Assembly (NCBI GenBank): GCA_947176035.1
Contig: CAMWPJ010000004.1
Location: 1-41,299 of the forward strand
Reading direction: 5' to 3'
From: an uncultured Clostridia bacterium
Lineage (GTDB): Bacteria; Bacillota; Clostridia; Oscillospirales; Acutalibacteraceae
DNA length: 41,299 nt
The notes below the pieces were generated by a model. It saw nothing but the letters and a program-made list of their open reading frames with translations, was not told the DNA's origin and ran no database searches. Shown piece by piece: positions 1 through 8,890 of this stretch. Position 1 is the stretch's first letter, and each line of letters opens with the position of its first letter. The translations under genes were made by a program, and so were the position numbers.

Positions 1-2
1 AT

Positions 3-440
3 AATATAGTAAGTAATAAAGATAAGATTGATAAAGATAAAAAACGAGCTAAACAGTTGCTTCAGAAAAGAGAAGATTGGACTGAAATCATAAAGAAAAA
101 TATCGAGTATGATTACTTTTCTGACAAAGCAAACGAAGATGATGATGACGAACTTATTGAATTCGTAAATTTAGCGGTTGAGGTTATGGTGGATGTTATC
201 ACTTCTTCAAAACCGATTACATATATTAAGGGTCAGGAATTTCCTACACAAACAGTTTCAAATCAAATGCAAAAAATTACTTCCTCTCAAATAGAGTATG
301 TTTGGAATTGTATTAAGCATAATACAACCGGAATTAAAAATATTCAGAACTATGTTCTTACTTCACTATATAACGCATTTAACAGTGAAAGTTTATATTG
401 GCAACAAGTTGTTAATCACAATCATCCTGAATTCTCATAA
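3..440 (+). CDS. RepA-like replication initiator, C-terminal part (5' end outside window)
   Basis: The frame is open to the left edge of the window, so this is the 3' end of a longer gene; the TTG at 57 is not a real start. The visible tail (about 145 residues) has the pattern typical of the C-terminus of RepA-type initiators in Tn1549-like ICEs (DUF6017-like): a run of acidic residues, then a segment containing ITYIKGQEFPTQTV, then QIEYVWNCIKHNTT and NIQNYVLTSLYNA. In that family the N-terminal part binds the element's origin; this tail is thought to mediate helicase or DNA contacts, though its role is not settled. The family call comes from memory of the conserved tail, not from an alignment. 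Its position at the left end fits ICEs in which repA precedes cargo and transfer genes. Confidence 0.72.
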   Translation, partial: NIVSNKDKIDKDKKRAKQLLQKREDWTEIIKKNIEYDYFSDKANEDDDDELIEFVNLAVEVMVDVITSSKPITYIKGQEFPTQTVSNQMQKITSSQIEYVWNCIKHNTTGIKNIQNYVLTSLYNAFNSESLYWQQVVNHNHPEFS

Positions 441-534
441 CAAAATATAATTTGATTTTATGTGCAAATCTCAAAATCGTATAATTGAAATTATATATTA
501 CTTATGCTACTATTATGGCAAGGAGGTAATATTT

Positions 535-792
535 ATGAAATCAGTTTTGTTTAACATATTAAAATCAATTTTGACAGTTGTAAAATTTGTTTTTGTAATT
601 ATCGGAAGTATAGGAGCTTTTTTATCAGTGCTTTTATTGCTATTGTGCATATTTGGTCTATTGTTAAATGCAGTTATAGGTGGTTGGGACAAAGCATTTG
701 ATTTAACACTTATGCCACTGTTAGTAAGTTTAGGTGCAGTATTCGGATTTTCAATACTACGTGCTCTTGGAACTTTAGGTAATGATAAATGA
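535..792 (+). CDS. small two-helix membrane protein
   Basis: An 85-residue protein starting at the ATG at 535, chosen because AAGGAGG lies 8-14 bases upstream; the in-frame ATG at 460 has no ribosome binding site. Two hydrophobic segments are obvious: residues about 12-45 (FVFVIIGSIGAFLSVLLLLL) and about 55-78 (LTLMPLLVSLGAVFGFSILRA), joined by a short GGWDKAF loop. There is no signal-peptidase site, so it probably stays in the membrane. It sits between repA and a lipoprotein gene, and its stop lies 20 bases before the next start, so the two are likely co-transcribed. I do not recognise a family. The composition and size would fit an ICE accessory or entry-exclusion-like protein, but nothing in the sequence proves that. 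Confidence 0.6.
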   Translation: MKSVLFNILKSILTVVKFVFVIIGSIGAFLSVLLLLLCIFGLLLNAVIGGWDKAFDLTLMPLLVSLGAVFGFSILRALGTLGNDK

Positions 793-811
793 TACAAAAG
801 GAGGAAGATTT

Positions 812-1405
812 ATGAAAAAGAAAATATTAGCCATTATCGGCATAGGAATTATTGCTACAACAATGCTTGCAGGATGCAGTTCAAAGGATGTTGACGCTGA
901 TGCAACGTCAAGTACCGAATCAACAAGTCAGATTACAACAGTTACAACTACAACAAAACCTGCAGAGAGCACAACCAAACCAACCGAAACAAAGGCTGAC
1001 ACAACAGCACCAGCAAAAGCTCCTGTAAATAAAACTACGGCATATAACACAACACGCAGCACAACAGCTGCAACTACAGAAAAGCTAACGACTACAGAAC
1101 CAACAACTGAGTCCGAAACAGATCCGCCAACAGAAGCACCTACCGTTAAAAATGTATCTGCATCTGAGGTACAAGCTCAGGTTAATTCATATATTCGCAG
1201 CAAGGGATATACGGTTGACAGTTCACTCAGACCTGATAATGCTGGATGGAGTGGAAAAATTTCAAGAACTCAAGAAGCTTTAAATAACGGAAGAACATTA
1301 CAATTATGTAAAGAATATGTAGATATTGAAATTTCAAACGGATACGATGGAATGACATTATATTGCTATTATGATAACAGCTCATTTTACATTTTGTATC
1401 TATAA
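812..1405 (+). CDS. Thr-rich secreted lipoprotein
   Basis: A 197-residue protein. The ATG at 812 is preferred over the in-frame ATG at 782 because AAAGGAGG lies just upstream of it. The N-terminus is a lipoprotein signal: MKKK, a hydrophobic stretch, then the lipobox LAGC with the lipid-carrying Cys at residue 21. Residues about 25-115 form a low-complexity Thr/Ala/Glu/Pro linker, typical of a flexible or glycosylated stalk on the Gram-positive surface. The last 80 residues form a small folded domain (VSASEVQAQVNSYIRSKGY ... LYCYYDNSSFYILYL) that I do not recognise. It is followed at once by a Rho-independent terminator, which closes the small first operon. A surface role in cell contact or host interaction is inference only. 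Confidence 0.75.
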   Translation: MKKKILAIIGIGIIATTMLAGCSSKDVDADATSSTESTSQITTVTTTTKPAESTTKPTETKADTTAPAKAPVNKTTAYNTTRSTTAATTEKLTTTEPTTESETDPPTEAPTVKNVSASEVQAQVNSYIRSKGYTVDSSLRPDNAGWSGKISRTQEALNNGRTLQLCKEYVDIEISNGYDGMTLYCYYDNSSFYILYL

Positions 1406-1434
1406 TCCATAAAACACAAGTTAATAACTCTTTA

Positions 1435-1473
1435 AGAGCTAATTTATCAAATCGATAGATTGGCTCTTTTTTT
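1435..1473 (+). terminator. Rho-independent terminator after lipoprotein gene
   Basis: AGAGCTAAT and ATTGGCTCT pair over 9 bp (one G-T pair) around a 14-base loop, followed by a run of seven T. A second small hairpin, CAGCC-ATAA-GGCTG at 1483-1496 followed by TTTT, lies just downstream and may reinforce it. Confidence 0.8.
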
Positions 1474-1535
1474 ATGCAATTCCAGCCATAAGGCTGTTTT
1501 GAATAGATAAAAAATTTATTGAAAGGAGAGATTTT

Positions 1536-4500
1536 ATGAAGAAAAAAATCTCGAAAATTATGGCAGTATTGCTGTCAATGCTGATACTGCTGACACAAAC
1601 TGTACCGGCATTTGCAGCACTGACAGAAGGCAATAAATATGATTTTGAAACAAGATATTTAGATGCCTACTATGACACAGGCACGTGGGAAACAGCAGAC
1701 GGCCACATCCATAACAATTACGGTCAGGTTGCGCTACGTAATCTCAAATCAACAGGTGAACCGATTTATTGCATTCAGATTTACAACGCTGTAAATAGTG
1801 ATGCCGCTACAGCTGAAGAACTTAAAGATACAGGTGTATGGCGAGACGAATTGACAGGAGTTGCTCAAAATGGTATCACGAAAGTCTCTGTATATGGCTA
1901 TCCAAATTACACATACGGTTATTCTGCTGATGATGCACAGCTTGCTACACAGGTTTTGATGTGGGATTTTGAAATTGACAGACGTTCTGATTTCTCTGTT
2001 GCAACAACTGCATTTGCAAGAAAAATCTTTGCCAACTATCCTGATGCAGAAAAATGTTACCTTGAAATCCTCAAGGCTTGTAGCGGTCACTATATCAGAC
2101 CTGACTTTGATACAAACAAAGTTACGCTCAAGGGTACAGGCAGTTCCAATGCTGTTAACGTCTATGATGCTAATTTCGTTCTGAGCAATTATACAGTTAG
2201 CTCATCAGACAGCAGAATCAAAACCGAAATACTCGGCAACAGACTTACTGTTTACGCTGAAGGTTCAGGTACTATTTCAGGCAGACTTACTCTTACCAAG
2301 AAAAACACTGATATCAATTCTGTTTTTGCACTGACAGGTGCGAATCAGACCTTGCTTTACGGAACAATTGAAGATCCGGTTAGAACGGTATTAACCGTTG
2401 AAATGATTTCACTCGGTAATCTCAGTATTCACAAAACATCTGAGGACAACAATGTATCCGGCATCTCTTTTACAATTAAAGGCAATGGATATTCTAAAAC
2501 CGTAACAACGGACAATAACGGCAATATCAGGCTCAATGACTTGCAGCCCGGCACATACACTGTAACCGAAAACAGCAGTGATAAATATGCTGCACAGAAA
2601 GCACAGACCGTAACCGTTGAAAGCGGAAAGACTACATCCGTTACATTCAACAACGTTCTCAAAAAATTCAGAGTAACCGTAACTAAGGCGGATGCCGAAA
2701 ACGGCACGGCTCAGGGTGATGCTACACTTGCAGGTGCTGTGTACGGCATTTACAACAACGGCGCACTTGTTGATACCTACACAACAGATGCTGAAGGAAA
2801 ATTCACTACAAAATATTATGTATGCGGTAACAATTGGACTATCAGAGAAATCACACCGAGCACAGGCTATCTGCTTGATGAAACGGAATACAAGATTGGC
2901 GCAGAAGCAAAGAATTACACCGTTGAACTTAACGATACGACTAATACTGTTAAAGAGCAGGTAATCAAAGGCAACGTTGCAATTATAAAACACATCGGCA
3001 ATGGCAGCGCAGGTGTTGAAACTCCTGAAAGCGGTGCAGAATTCCAGCTCTACCTTAAATCTGCAGGCAATTATGAAAATGCAAAGCAGAATGAGCGTGA
3101 CACACTTGTTTGTGACGAAAACGGTTATGCAGTAAGTAAAGACCTTCCATATGGTGTTTACACACTTCATCAGAGCAAAGGCTGGGATGGAACAGAATAC
3201 GTCACCGATTTTGATGTGTACATTTCAGAGAACGGCAAAACGCATCACTACATTATGAATAATCCATTATTCAACAGTCATCTCAAGATTGTTAAAACAG
3301 ATGCAGAAACAGGCAAAGCAATTGCTTATGCCGGCGCAGGCTTTCAGATTTACAAGCCTGACGGAACACTTGTAACGCAGTCCTTCACCTACCCTACTCC
3401 AAGCACGATTGATACGTTCTATACAAACGCTGACGGTGAACTAATTACACCTGAAGTATTGGAATACGGCAAGGGATATAAGCTTGTTGAGGTTCAGGCA
3501 CCGTATGGATATGTGCTTGATTCCGCACCTACTGTGTTTGATGTGACAGAGGAAAACAGCACAAGCGAAAATGCTTTGACAATTGTAAAAGTAAATAAAT
3601 CTAATCTCGCTCAGAAAGGTGTTATCGAAATCACCAAGATAGGCGAGATTTTTTCATCTGTAGGTATGCTCGGCGGCGGATATGTTGATGAAAATGGTAA
3701 TGATGTTTCATTCCCAATCACATATTCACCTATATTTGATACTAAAAACCTTGCTGATGCAGTATTTCAGATTTTCGCTGCTGAAGATATCATCACTCTT
3801 GACGGAACAGTAAGAGCAGCCAAGGGTGACCTTGTTGATGAAATCACAACTGATGAAAAAGGTTCTGCAAAATCAAAAGAACTTTATCTCGGCAAATACA
3901 CAGTAATTGAAAAATCTGCTCCTGATACTTTTGTTATTTCTAACGAAAAGTATGATATTGAATTAGCTTACGCTGATCAGAAAATCGAAATAACAACAGC
4001 TGACTTATCTGTATTTAATGAGAGACAAAAGGTAGCTGTTTCACTTAACAAACTGCTTGAAAATAACGAAACATTTGATATCGGCAACAACAATGAAATT
4101 CTTTCAGTACAGTTTGGACTTTATGCAGATGAAGATGTTACAGCTGCAGATGGCAGCATCATCCCACAGGATAGTCTGATTACATTTTCTAACTGTGACG
4201 AAAACGGAAATATCACTTTCAACTGTGATTTACCAATCGGCTTTAAGTGGTATGTAAAAGAAATTGCAACTGATGAGCATTATATCCTTTCTGACACCAA
4301 GTATGAATTTGATACAGATTATCAGGGTCAGGATACCGAAATAATAAATATCGAAATCAATAATAGTGAACCTATTGAAAACAAACTCATTTATGGCAAC
4401 ATAAAGGGTTTGAAGATTGACAGAGAAACCAAAAAAGCAATTGAAGGTGCTTTATTCGGTTTATTCAATACAAGCGAAATTGAATTCACGGAGGATAATG

Positions 4501-5186
4501 CGATTTTTACAGCCGTGTCAGATAAAAACGGTATTTTCAAATTTGAAAACATCCCATTTGGTAATTGGATTGTAAAAGAGTTGAAGCCTGCAGCCGGATA
4601 TCTGCAGAATACTGAATTACATTATGTTCAGATAAACAGCAATGAACAGAATATTGAATTAACAATTGAAAATGATCATACACCTGAAATCAGAACAACG
4701 GCAACTATTGACGGTGAAAAAGAAACAGCTTCAGAGGGCGAAATTACAATTATTGATACTGTATCATACAAACACCTTGTTCCCGGTAAGGAATATGTCC
4801 TCAAGGGCGTTCTTATGGATAAATCAACAGGCAAACCGTTTGAGGTTAATGGAGTGAGTATAACATCCGAAGTAACATTCGTTCCTGAAACTGCAAACGG
4901 AACTGTAGACGTGGAACTCAAATTCGATTCAAGCAGTATCAAAAGAACAACAGAGCTTGTAGTGTTTGAAACCTTGTATCAGGATAATATTGAGCTTACA
5001 GCTCACGCAGATATTAATGATGAGGGACAAACAGTTACGATTACCCGACCTGAATTAAAATCACCAAATACAGGTGCAGATGCAAATGTGCCGAGAATAC
5101 TTTTTGTTTTTGCAATAGTTGCTGCAGCAATTACAAGCACCTATTTCTTAACAATCCGAAACAGAAAGTCTGAGGAGAAAAACTGA
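1536..5186 (+). CDS. cell-wall-anchored adhesin: thioester domain, Cna_B repeats, VaFE domain, SPNTG sorting signal
   Basis: A 1216-residue surface protein. Residues 1-27 are a signal peptide ending AFA-A. Residues about 30-180 look like a TQXA/thioester domain: Cys79 in IYCIQIYN and Gln139 in LATQVLMW are the likely cross-linking pair, which in this family lets an adhesin bond covalently to a host amine. About seven Cna_B/SpaA-like beta-sandwich repeats follow (starts near residues 293, 377, 478, 580, 693, 832, 953), recognisable by V/I-K-T/I openings and G-x-Y-x-V/L-x-E endings. Residues about 1048-1172 form a VaFE repeat domain (VSYKHLVPGKEYVLKGVL ... VVFETLYQ). The C-terminus has SPNTG (1176-1180), a membrane helix and a basic tail, i.e. 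a sortase signal. SPxTG is the form used by the class B-type sortase of Clostridioides difficile; no sortase gene is present here. Its stop overlaps the next start (TGATG), so it is the first gene of a four-gene operon. Confidence 0.9.
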   Translation: MKKKISKIMAVLLSMLILLTQTVPAFAALTEGNKYDFETRYLDAYYDTGTWETADGHIHNNYGQVALRNLKSTGEPIYCIQIYNAVNSDAATAEELKDTGVWRDELTGVAQNGITKVSVYGYPNYTYGYSADDAQLATQVLMWDFEIDRRSDFSVATTAFARKIFANYPDAEKCYLEILKACSGHYIRPDFDTNKVTLKGTGSSNAVNVYDANFVLSNYTVSSSDSRIKTEILGNRLTVYAEGSGTISGRLTLTKKNTDINSVFALTGANQTLLYGTIEDPVRTVLTVEMISLGNLSIHKTSEDNNVSGISFTIKGNGYSKTVTTDNNGNIRLNDLQPGTYTVTENSSDKYAAQKAQTVTVESGKTTSVTFNNVLKKFRVTVTKADAENGTAQGDATLAGAVYGIYNNGALVDTYTTDAEGKFTTKYYVCGNNWTIREITPSTGYLLDETEYKIGAEAKNYTVELNDTTNTVKEQVIKGNVAIIKHIGNGSAGVETPESGAEFQLYLKSAGNYENAKQNERDTLVCDENGYAVSKDLPYGVYTLHQSKGWDGTEYVTDFDVYISENGKTHHYIMNNPLFNSHLKIVKTDAETGKAIAYAGAGFQIYKPDGTLVTQSFTYPTPSTIDTFYTNADGELITPEVLEYGKGYKLVEVQAPYGYVLDSAPTVFDVTEENSTSENALTIVKVNKSNLAQKGVIEITKIGEIFSSVGMLGGGYVDENGNDVSFPITYSPIFDTKNLADAVFQIFAAEDIITLDGTVRAAKGDLVDEITTDEKGSAKSKELYLGKYTVIEKSAPDTFVISNEKYDIELAYADQKIEITTADLSVFNERQKVAVSLNKLLENNETFDIGNNNEILSVQFGLYADEDVTAADGSIIPQDSLITFSNCDENGNITFNCDLPIGFKWYVKEIATDEHYILSDTKYEFDTDYQGQDTEIINIEINNSEPIENKLIYGNIKGLKIDRETKKAIEGALFGLFNTSEIEFTEDNAIFTAVSDKNGIFKFENIPFGNWIVKELKPAAGYLQNTELHYVQINSNEQNIELTIENDHTPEIRTTATIDGEKETASEGEITIIDTVSYKHLVPGKEYVLKGVLMDKSTGKPFEVNGVSITSEVTFVPETANGTVDVELKFDSSSIKRTTELVVFETLYQDNIELTAHADINDEGQTVTITRPELKSPNTGADANVPRILFVFAIVAAAITSTYFLTIRNRKSEEKN

Positions 5187-6112
5187 TGTCAAAGAAATTC
5201 AATATTTATACGGTATTAGATGTAAGGCATCTCATTTTAGAACAAGGATTAGAGTGTGACGACATTTTTAATGATGAACTGAATGAATATCAAAAACATT
5301 TAATAACACAGCTGAACCGCAACGGCAGCTTTACATATATTCTCACCAAAAAAGGCTTTGAAAAATATTCAGAAGAATATGATGTTCAGATTGTCGGTAA
5401 GATCAGAAAGCGTCAGAAACATTATACAAATTATATTGATTTTGACGAGCTGAAGAAACAAAAAGCAAAAAAGAAAATTATCGGCTGCTGCAAGCTCTCA
5501 ATTGACAGCAATTCAGAGGAATGGAAAAAGTATGATATTAAACGCAGTGATCATTCACATACTGTCGGTTATGCCTGGATAGGTGGAAATCAATTCCTTC
5601 AGGTTACAACATTCAATCCTCTGCTCCTGCTCATTCCCCTCTTTCTTGCTTGTATGATTGCAATTCTGTTTGCTGCTTGCCCAAAGGATGATGTTATTCT
5701 CCCTTGGGCAATTCCGTCGGATATAACTGAAACTGCAGATAATGATAGTCAACCTCAAGCTGAACTTTGTTATTTTGCTCCATTCTCAGAACAGATAACA
5801 CTGACTAAGGATAATAAAACCGTTTCACTTATGAATGTAAAGGAAAACAACGGTAATTACTACATTTCCTATGAAGTATTCGTTGACGGTGAAAAAATGC
5901 AGATTCGTGATATTGCATCCGGCGAAGATCCGGGCAATGCATATATCACCGGATTGATTGTTCCCGGTGAAAAGGTAGACCTTGACTTGTGGAGCAAGCT
6001 TAATGCAGGAACGTATAGCTTAGTCTGCAGGGCAACAGAATACGGATTTGATACAAAGGACGAAAAAGACATTCATTACGATTTAACTACTACATTAGTA
6101 GTTGAAAAATAA
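5186..6112 (+). CDS. membrane-anchored protein, cytoplasmic N-domain and extracellular C-domain
   Basis: A 308-residue protein that starts on the stop of the adhesin gene (TGATG), so it is probably translationally coupled. Residues 1-145 are soluble and basic (GKIRKRQKHYTNYIDFDELKKQKAKKK) and should face the cytoplasm. One strong membrane helix lies at about 148-170 (PLLLLIPLFLACMIAILFAAC). The C-terminal part, about 190-308, is rich in beta-type sequence (QITLTKDNKTVSLMNVKENNGNYYISYEVFVDG ... AGTYSLVCRATEYG) and probably folds as an Ig-like domain outside the cell. I recognise no named family. Coupling to the adhesin suggests it helps present, assemble or sense the surface proteins of this operon, which is inference. 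It has no sortase signal and no catalytic motif that I can see. Confidence 0.7.
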   Translation: MSKKFNIYTVLDVRHLILEQGLECDDIFNDELNEYQKHLITQLNRNGSFTYILTKKGFEKYSEEYDVQIVGKIRKRQKHYTNYIDFDELKKQKAKKKIIGCCKLSIDSNSEEWKKYDIKRSDHSHTVGYAWIGGNQFLQVTTFNPLLLLIPLFLACMIAILFAACPKDDVILPWAIPSDITETADNDSQPQAELCYFAPFSEQITLTKDNKTVSLMNVKENNGNYYISYEVFVDGEKMQIRDIASGEDPGNAYITGLIVPGEKVDLDLWSKLNAGTYSLVCRATEYGFDTKDEKDIHYDLTTTLVVEK

Positions 6113-6156
6113 AAAATGACGCTGTGGAAAGACACAGAGAAAGGAGAGATTTTACT

Positions 6157-6846
6157 ATGAAAAAGAAAATCTCAAAAATCGCAGCATTCATTATGGCTGC
6201 ACTCATCATCTTCAGTAGCTTTTCAGCGTTTGCTGCAACAGGCTACGTAAATTCAACCGGTTCTGAGGCATCCGATATTGCTGTTCTTGATGACAGTACA
6301 TATATAGTTGCCGGTAAGGACACAACGCAGAATCAGAAATCAGAATATACCGAAATTCAGTATGCTGATGAAACTATCACAAGCAAATGTGATGTTTATG
6401 CAACGGTAGCTGAAGGTGAAAAGGTATATGATCCGACCAATCCCGATGCGGATGAAAACGGATTTGTTGACGGCAGCATCCTTGTAGGTGTACCTACAGT
6501 CCTTATTATGGATGCAGTGGCAGACGAAAACGGCTATTACATTGCAAAGGCTCAGGGCAGAGTAAAGGGCAATATCACAGGTGCTACAATCATCAATGTT
6601 GTGCCTGAAGCAAGCTTTACAATGTCACAGGACGGCAAGGATGACATCACAGCGATCGTTACACAGGACTTTACGAAATTTGTTGTTCCTACATCTGATG
6701 TTACCGGTGCAGATATAAACAAAAACGTAACACCTTCATTTAACGACAACGCTGTATTTAATGTAACAGTTGCAACAAATCAGGCTACTGCCGGCTCATG
6801 GCACGGTTCATTCACATACACCATTTCTACAAGCACAGCTGCTTAA
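6157..6846 (+). CDS. secreted protein with a single WxG-type beta domain shared with the next gene
   Basis: A 229-residue protein. The ATG at 6157 is chosen because GAAAGGAGAG lies 8-17 bases upstream and a signal peptide starts right there (residues 1-27, ending AFAA); the GTG at 6124 would add eleven charged residues in front of it. The mature part (about 60-225) is one beta-rich domain: GVPTVLIMDAVADENG, then GNITGATIINVVPEASFTM, DDITAIV, and finally AGSWHGSFTYTIS. The same order of motifs occurs at the N-terminus of the 638-residue protein encoded next door, so the two are paralogues. There is no sorting signal or lipobox, so it is secreted or held by partners. It may act as a ligand, a minor subunit or a coat protein for the neighbouring surface proteins; no specific function can be assigned. 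Confidence 0.78.
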   Translation: MKKKISKIAAFIMAALIIFSSFSAFAATGYVNSTGSEASDIAVLDDSTYIVAGKDTTQNQKSEYTEIQYADETITSKCDVYATVAEGEKVYDPTNPDADENGFVDGSILVGVPTVLIMDAVADENGYYIAKAQGRVKGNITGATIINVVPEASFTMSQDGKDDITAIVTQDFTKFVVPTSDVTGADINKNVTPSFNDNAVFNVTVATNQATAGSWHGSFTYTISTSTAA

Positions 6847-6865
6847 TTAATACGGAGGTAAAAAG

Positions 6866-8782
6866 ATGAATAAAAAGACAAACAAAATACTTGCTGCTTG
6901 TCTATCAGCTGTAATGCTGCTGAGTGCATCCCCTGTTATGGCTGCACCTGTCATTCAGGAAGTCGGTGAAGGCAGTGCCAAAACTGACGTTTATCTGAAT
7001 ATTGATGATACAAATATCATTGCCGGAGTACCTACAACAATTATCGTTGACGGCAAGGCAAATGAAAACGGCGAAAATATCGGCGAATACTCCGTTAGTG
7101 CAAGTGGTGATATGGCAGGCAACAAAGAGCTTACCATTGCGCCGGAAAGCAATGAGATTACTTTGACACAAAAAGGAAAAGCAGACATTACCGCATCCAT
7201 TTCACAGGAGCAAACAGTTTTTTCAAGCGAAGACTTAGCGAACGGCACTTCATCTAACGGTAAAGTATCGGCAACTCTTACAGCCGGCAGCTGGACAGGC
7301 AGCACAAACTTTGTTATTTCAATGAATACCCTGCTGATGCCTGGATACACGACACTATATGAATACGATTTATCCGCTACAACTGATGATGATGTAAAGG
7401 CATATTATATGGTTCCGAACAAAAACACTTCAGCTGTGGAAGTTGAGACAGAACCGGTTATCGGTAATATGAATATTCTTTCAACTATTTCTAACCTGGT
7501 AAAGCCTATGACAGCATACGCAGCTGATAGCACTGTTATTGAGGTTGGTGAGACAAGATTTGAGCTTTCTGACGAAGACAAACTCATTATCTCCGGCAAT
7601 GGCGAAATGAAAAAAAACATTGCAACCGACATTGCTGATTTTGAAGGATTAAGAAAAGCTGTTGATGAGCATTTCAATACAACTCACAGTACTGCCCATA
7701 TAGGTACAGATACTTGTAAAGTTGATTATGTTAAAAATAACAGACAAGCAGTCATTCAGTATAAAAATTATACAGATTTATACCCAATTAATGTAATGAG
7801 CTGCTGGAAGGTTAATGATGGTTCTTGGGTATGTGACAAATCCTGTGGTTCAATAATGCAAGGGACAGGTGAAGGTCCTTTTTCCGCCTCAGAAACAAGT
7901 CGTCATAACAATCCTCAGTTGATGCAGGAAGTAAATGATTATATTGATAGTATAAAAAATGACTACATAATTAGTCTTCCTAAAGAAGTAATCATAAGAG
8001 ACGGTGTTACTAACATCTCTGAAAAAGCTTTCTATAATGTTTACACTATCGAAAGTATTGAAATACCGAATACTGTTACATCTATCGGCGAAGAAGCATT
8101 TTGGGGTTGTAAAAACTTAACTGATATATCTATTCCTGACAGCGTTAAATATATAGGGCACTTTTCTTTTAATAGCTGTGGTTTTGTAAAGGATGAAAGC
8201 AACTATGTAGATGGTGTACTGTATGTTGATAATGTTCTTGTCGAGGTAAAAAACACAGTCAGCGGCAATTTTACAATCAGAAACAATACTTCTACGATTG
8301 CCGGAGGTGCTTTTACTAACTGCAAAAATATAACAAGTGTAACAATTCCACAGGGAATAACCACCATTAATCCATATACATTTTTCGGTTGCAAAAAATT
8401 AGGCCGCGTAACTATTCCTGACAGCGTAACATACATTGATAAATTCGCTTTTACAAATTGCTCGAGTTTAGGATATATAACTATTCCTGATAGCGTAACT
8501 GGTATTGGTATGTCAGCATTTGATCACACAATGTTAAGACGTATTGATATACCAAATAGCGTAAAATCTATCGGCTACGGTGCATTTTATGGTTCATCTA
8601 ATATGCAAACAGTTAATCTTCCTAACAGCGTTGAAAGTATCGAAAATGAGGCATTCCTCTATATCAAACAAGGTTCAACAATTAACTGTCAGTCTCAGGC
8701 TGTTGCCGATTTGCTGATTGCTTCTAAAAATTATGACTCACTAAAATCAACAATAGTTGTTGCTCCTGAATTATTTTCATAA
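6866..8782 (+). CDS. secreted protein with shared N-domain and BspA-type leucine-rich repeats
   Basis: A 638-residue protein with ribosome binding site GGAGG. Residues 1-27 form a signal peptide (ending VMAA). Residues about 40-155 repeat the beta domain of the previous gene (GVPTTIIVDGKANENG ... KADITASIS ... AGSWTGSTNFVIS). Residues about 220-370 are a middle region with four Cys (DTCKVDYV, SCWKV, VCDKSCGS), possibly disulfide-bonded. From about residue 372 to 620 there are BspA-type (LRR_5) repeats, each following the pattern ITIPDSVTxIGxxAFxxCxxL. BspA-like proteins bind host matrix proteins and other bacteria in oral and gut species. There is no sorting signal at the C-terminus. As the last gene of the surface operon before a terminator, it probably acts with the adhesin as cargo that helps attachment or mating-pair contact; that role is inference. 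Confidence 0.85.
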   Translation: MNKKTNKILAACLSAVMLLSASPVMAAPVIQEVGEGSAKTDVYLNIDDTNIIAGVPTTIIVDGKANENGENIGEYSVSASGDMAGNKELTIAPESNEITLTQKGKADITASISQEQTVFSSEDLANGTSSNGKVSATLTAGSWTGSTNFVISMNTLLMPGYTTLYEYDLSATTDDDVKAYYMVPNKNTSAVEVETEPVIGNMNILSTISNLVKPMTAYAADSTVIEVGETRFELSDEDKLIISGNGEMKKNIATDIADFEGLRKAVDEHFNTTHSTAHIGTDTCKVDYVKNNRQAVIQYKNYTDLYPINVMSCWKVNDGSWVCDKSCGSIMQGTGEGPFSASETSRHNNPQLMQEVNDYIDSIKNDYIISLPKEVIIRDGVTNISEKAFYNVYTIESIEIPNTVTSIGEEAFWGCKNLTDISIPDSVKYIGHFSFNSCGFVKDESNYVDGVLYVDNVLVEVKNTVSGNFTIRNNTSTIAGGAFTNCKNITSVTIPQGITTINPYTFFGCKKLGRVTIPDSVTYIDKFAFTNCSSLGYITIPDSVTGIGMSAFDHTMLRRIDIPNSVKSIGYGAFYGSSNMQTVNLPNSVESIENEAFLYIKQGSTINCQSQAVADLLIASKNYDSLKSTIVVAPELFS

Positions 8783-8801
8783 AAATATTAAATTAATACG
8801 G

Positions 8802-8835
8802 ACAGATGTGTACTCAGTGCACATCTGTTTTTTTT
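8802..8835 (+). terminator. Rho-independent terminator closing the surface-protein operon
   Basis: A perfect 9-bp stem, ACAGATGTG/CACATCTGT, with a 9-base loop, followed by eight T. It separates the adhesin operon from the large helicase gene. Confidence 0.9.
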
Positions 8836-8890
8836 AATGCTCGTATCACTTTGTATTACAAAATAAATCATTACAAAAGGAGAAATAAAA

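Noticed and set aside
2409-3170. 253-codon antisense frame within the adhesin gene
   Set aside because: It is long only because of the codon bias of the Cna_B repeats; there is no start signal and it is Cys/Phe/Val-rich without domain sense.
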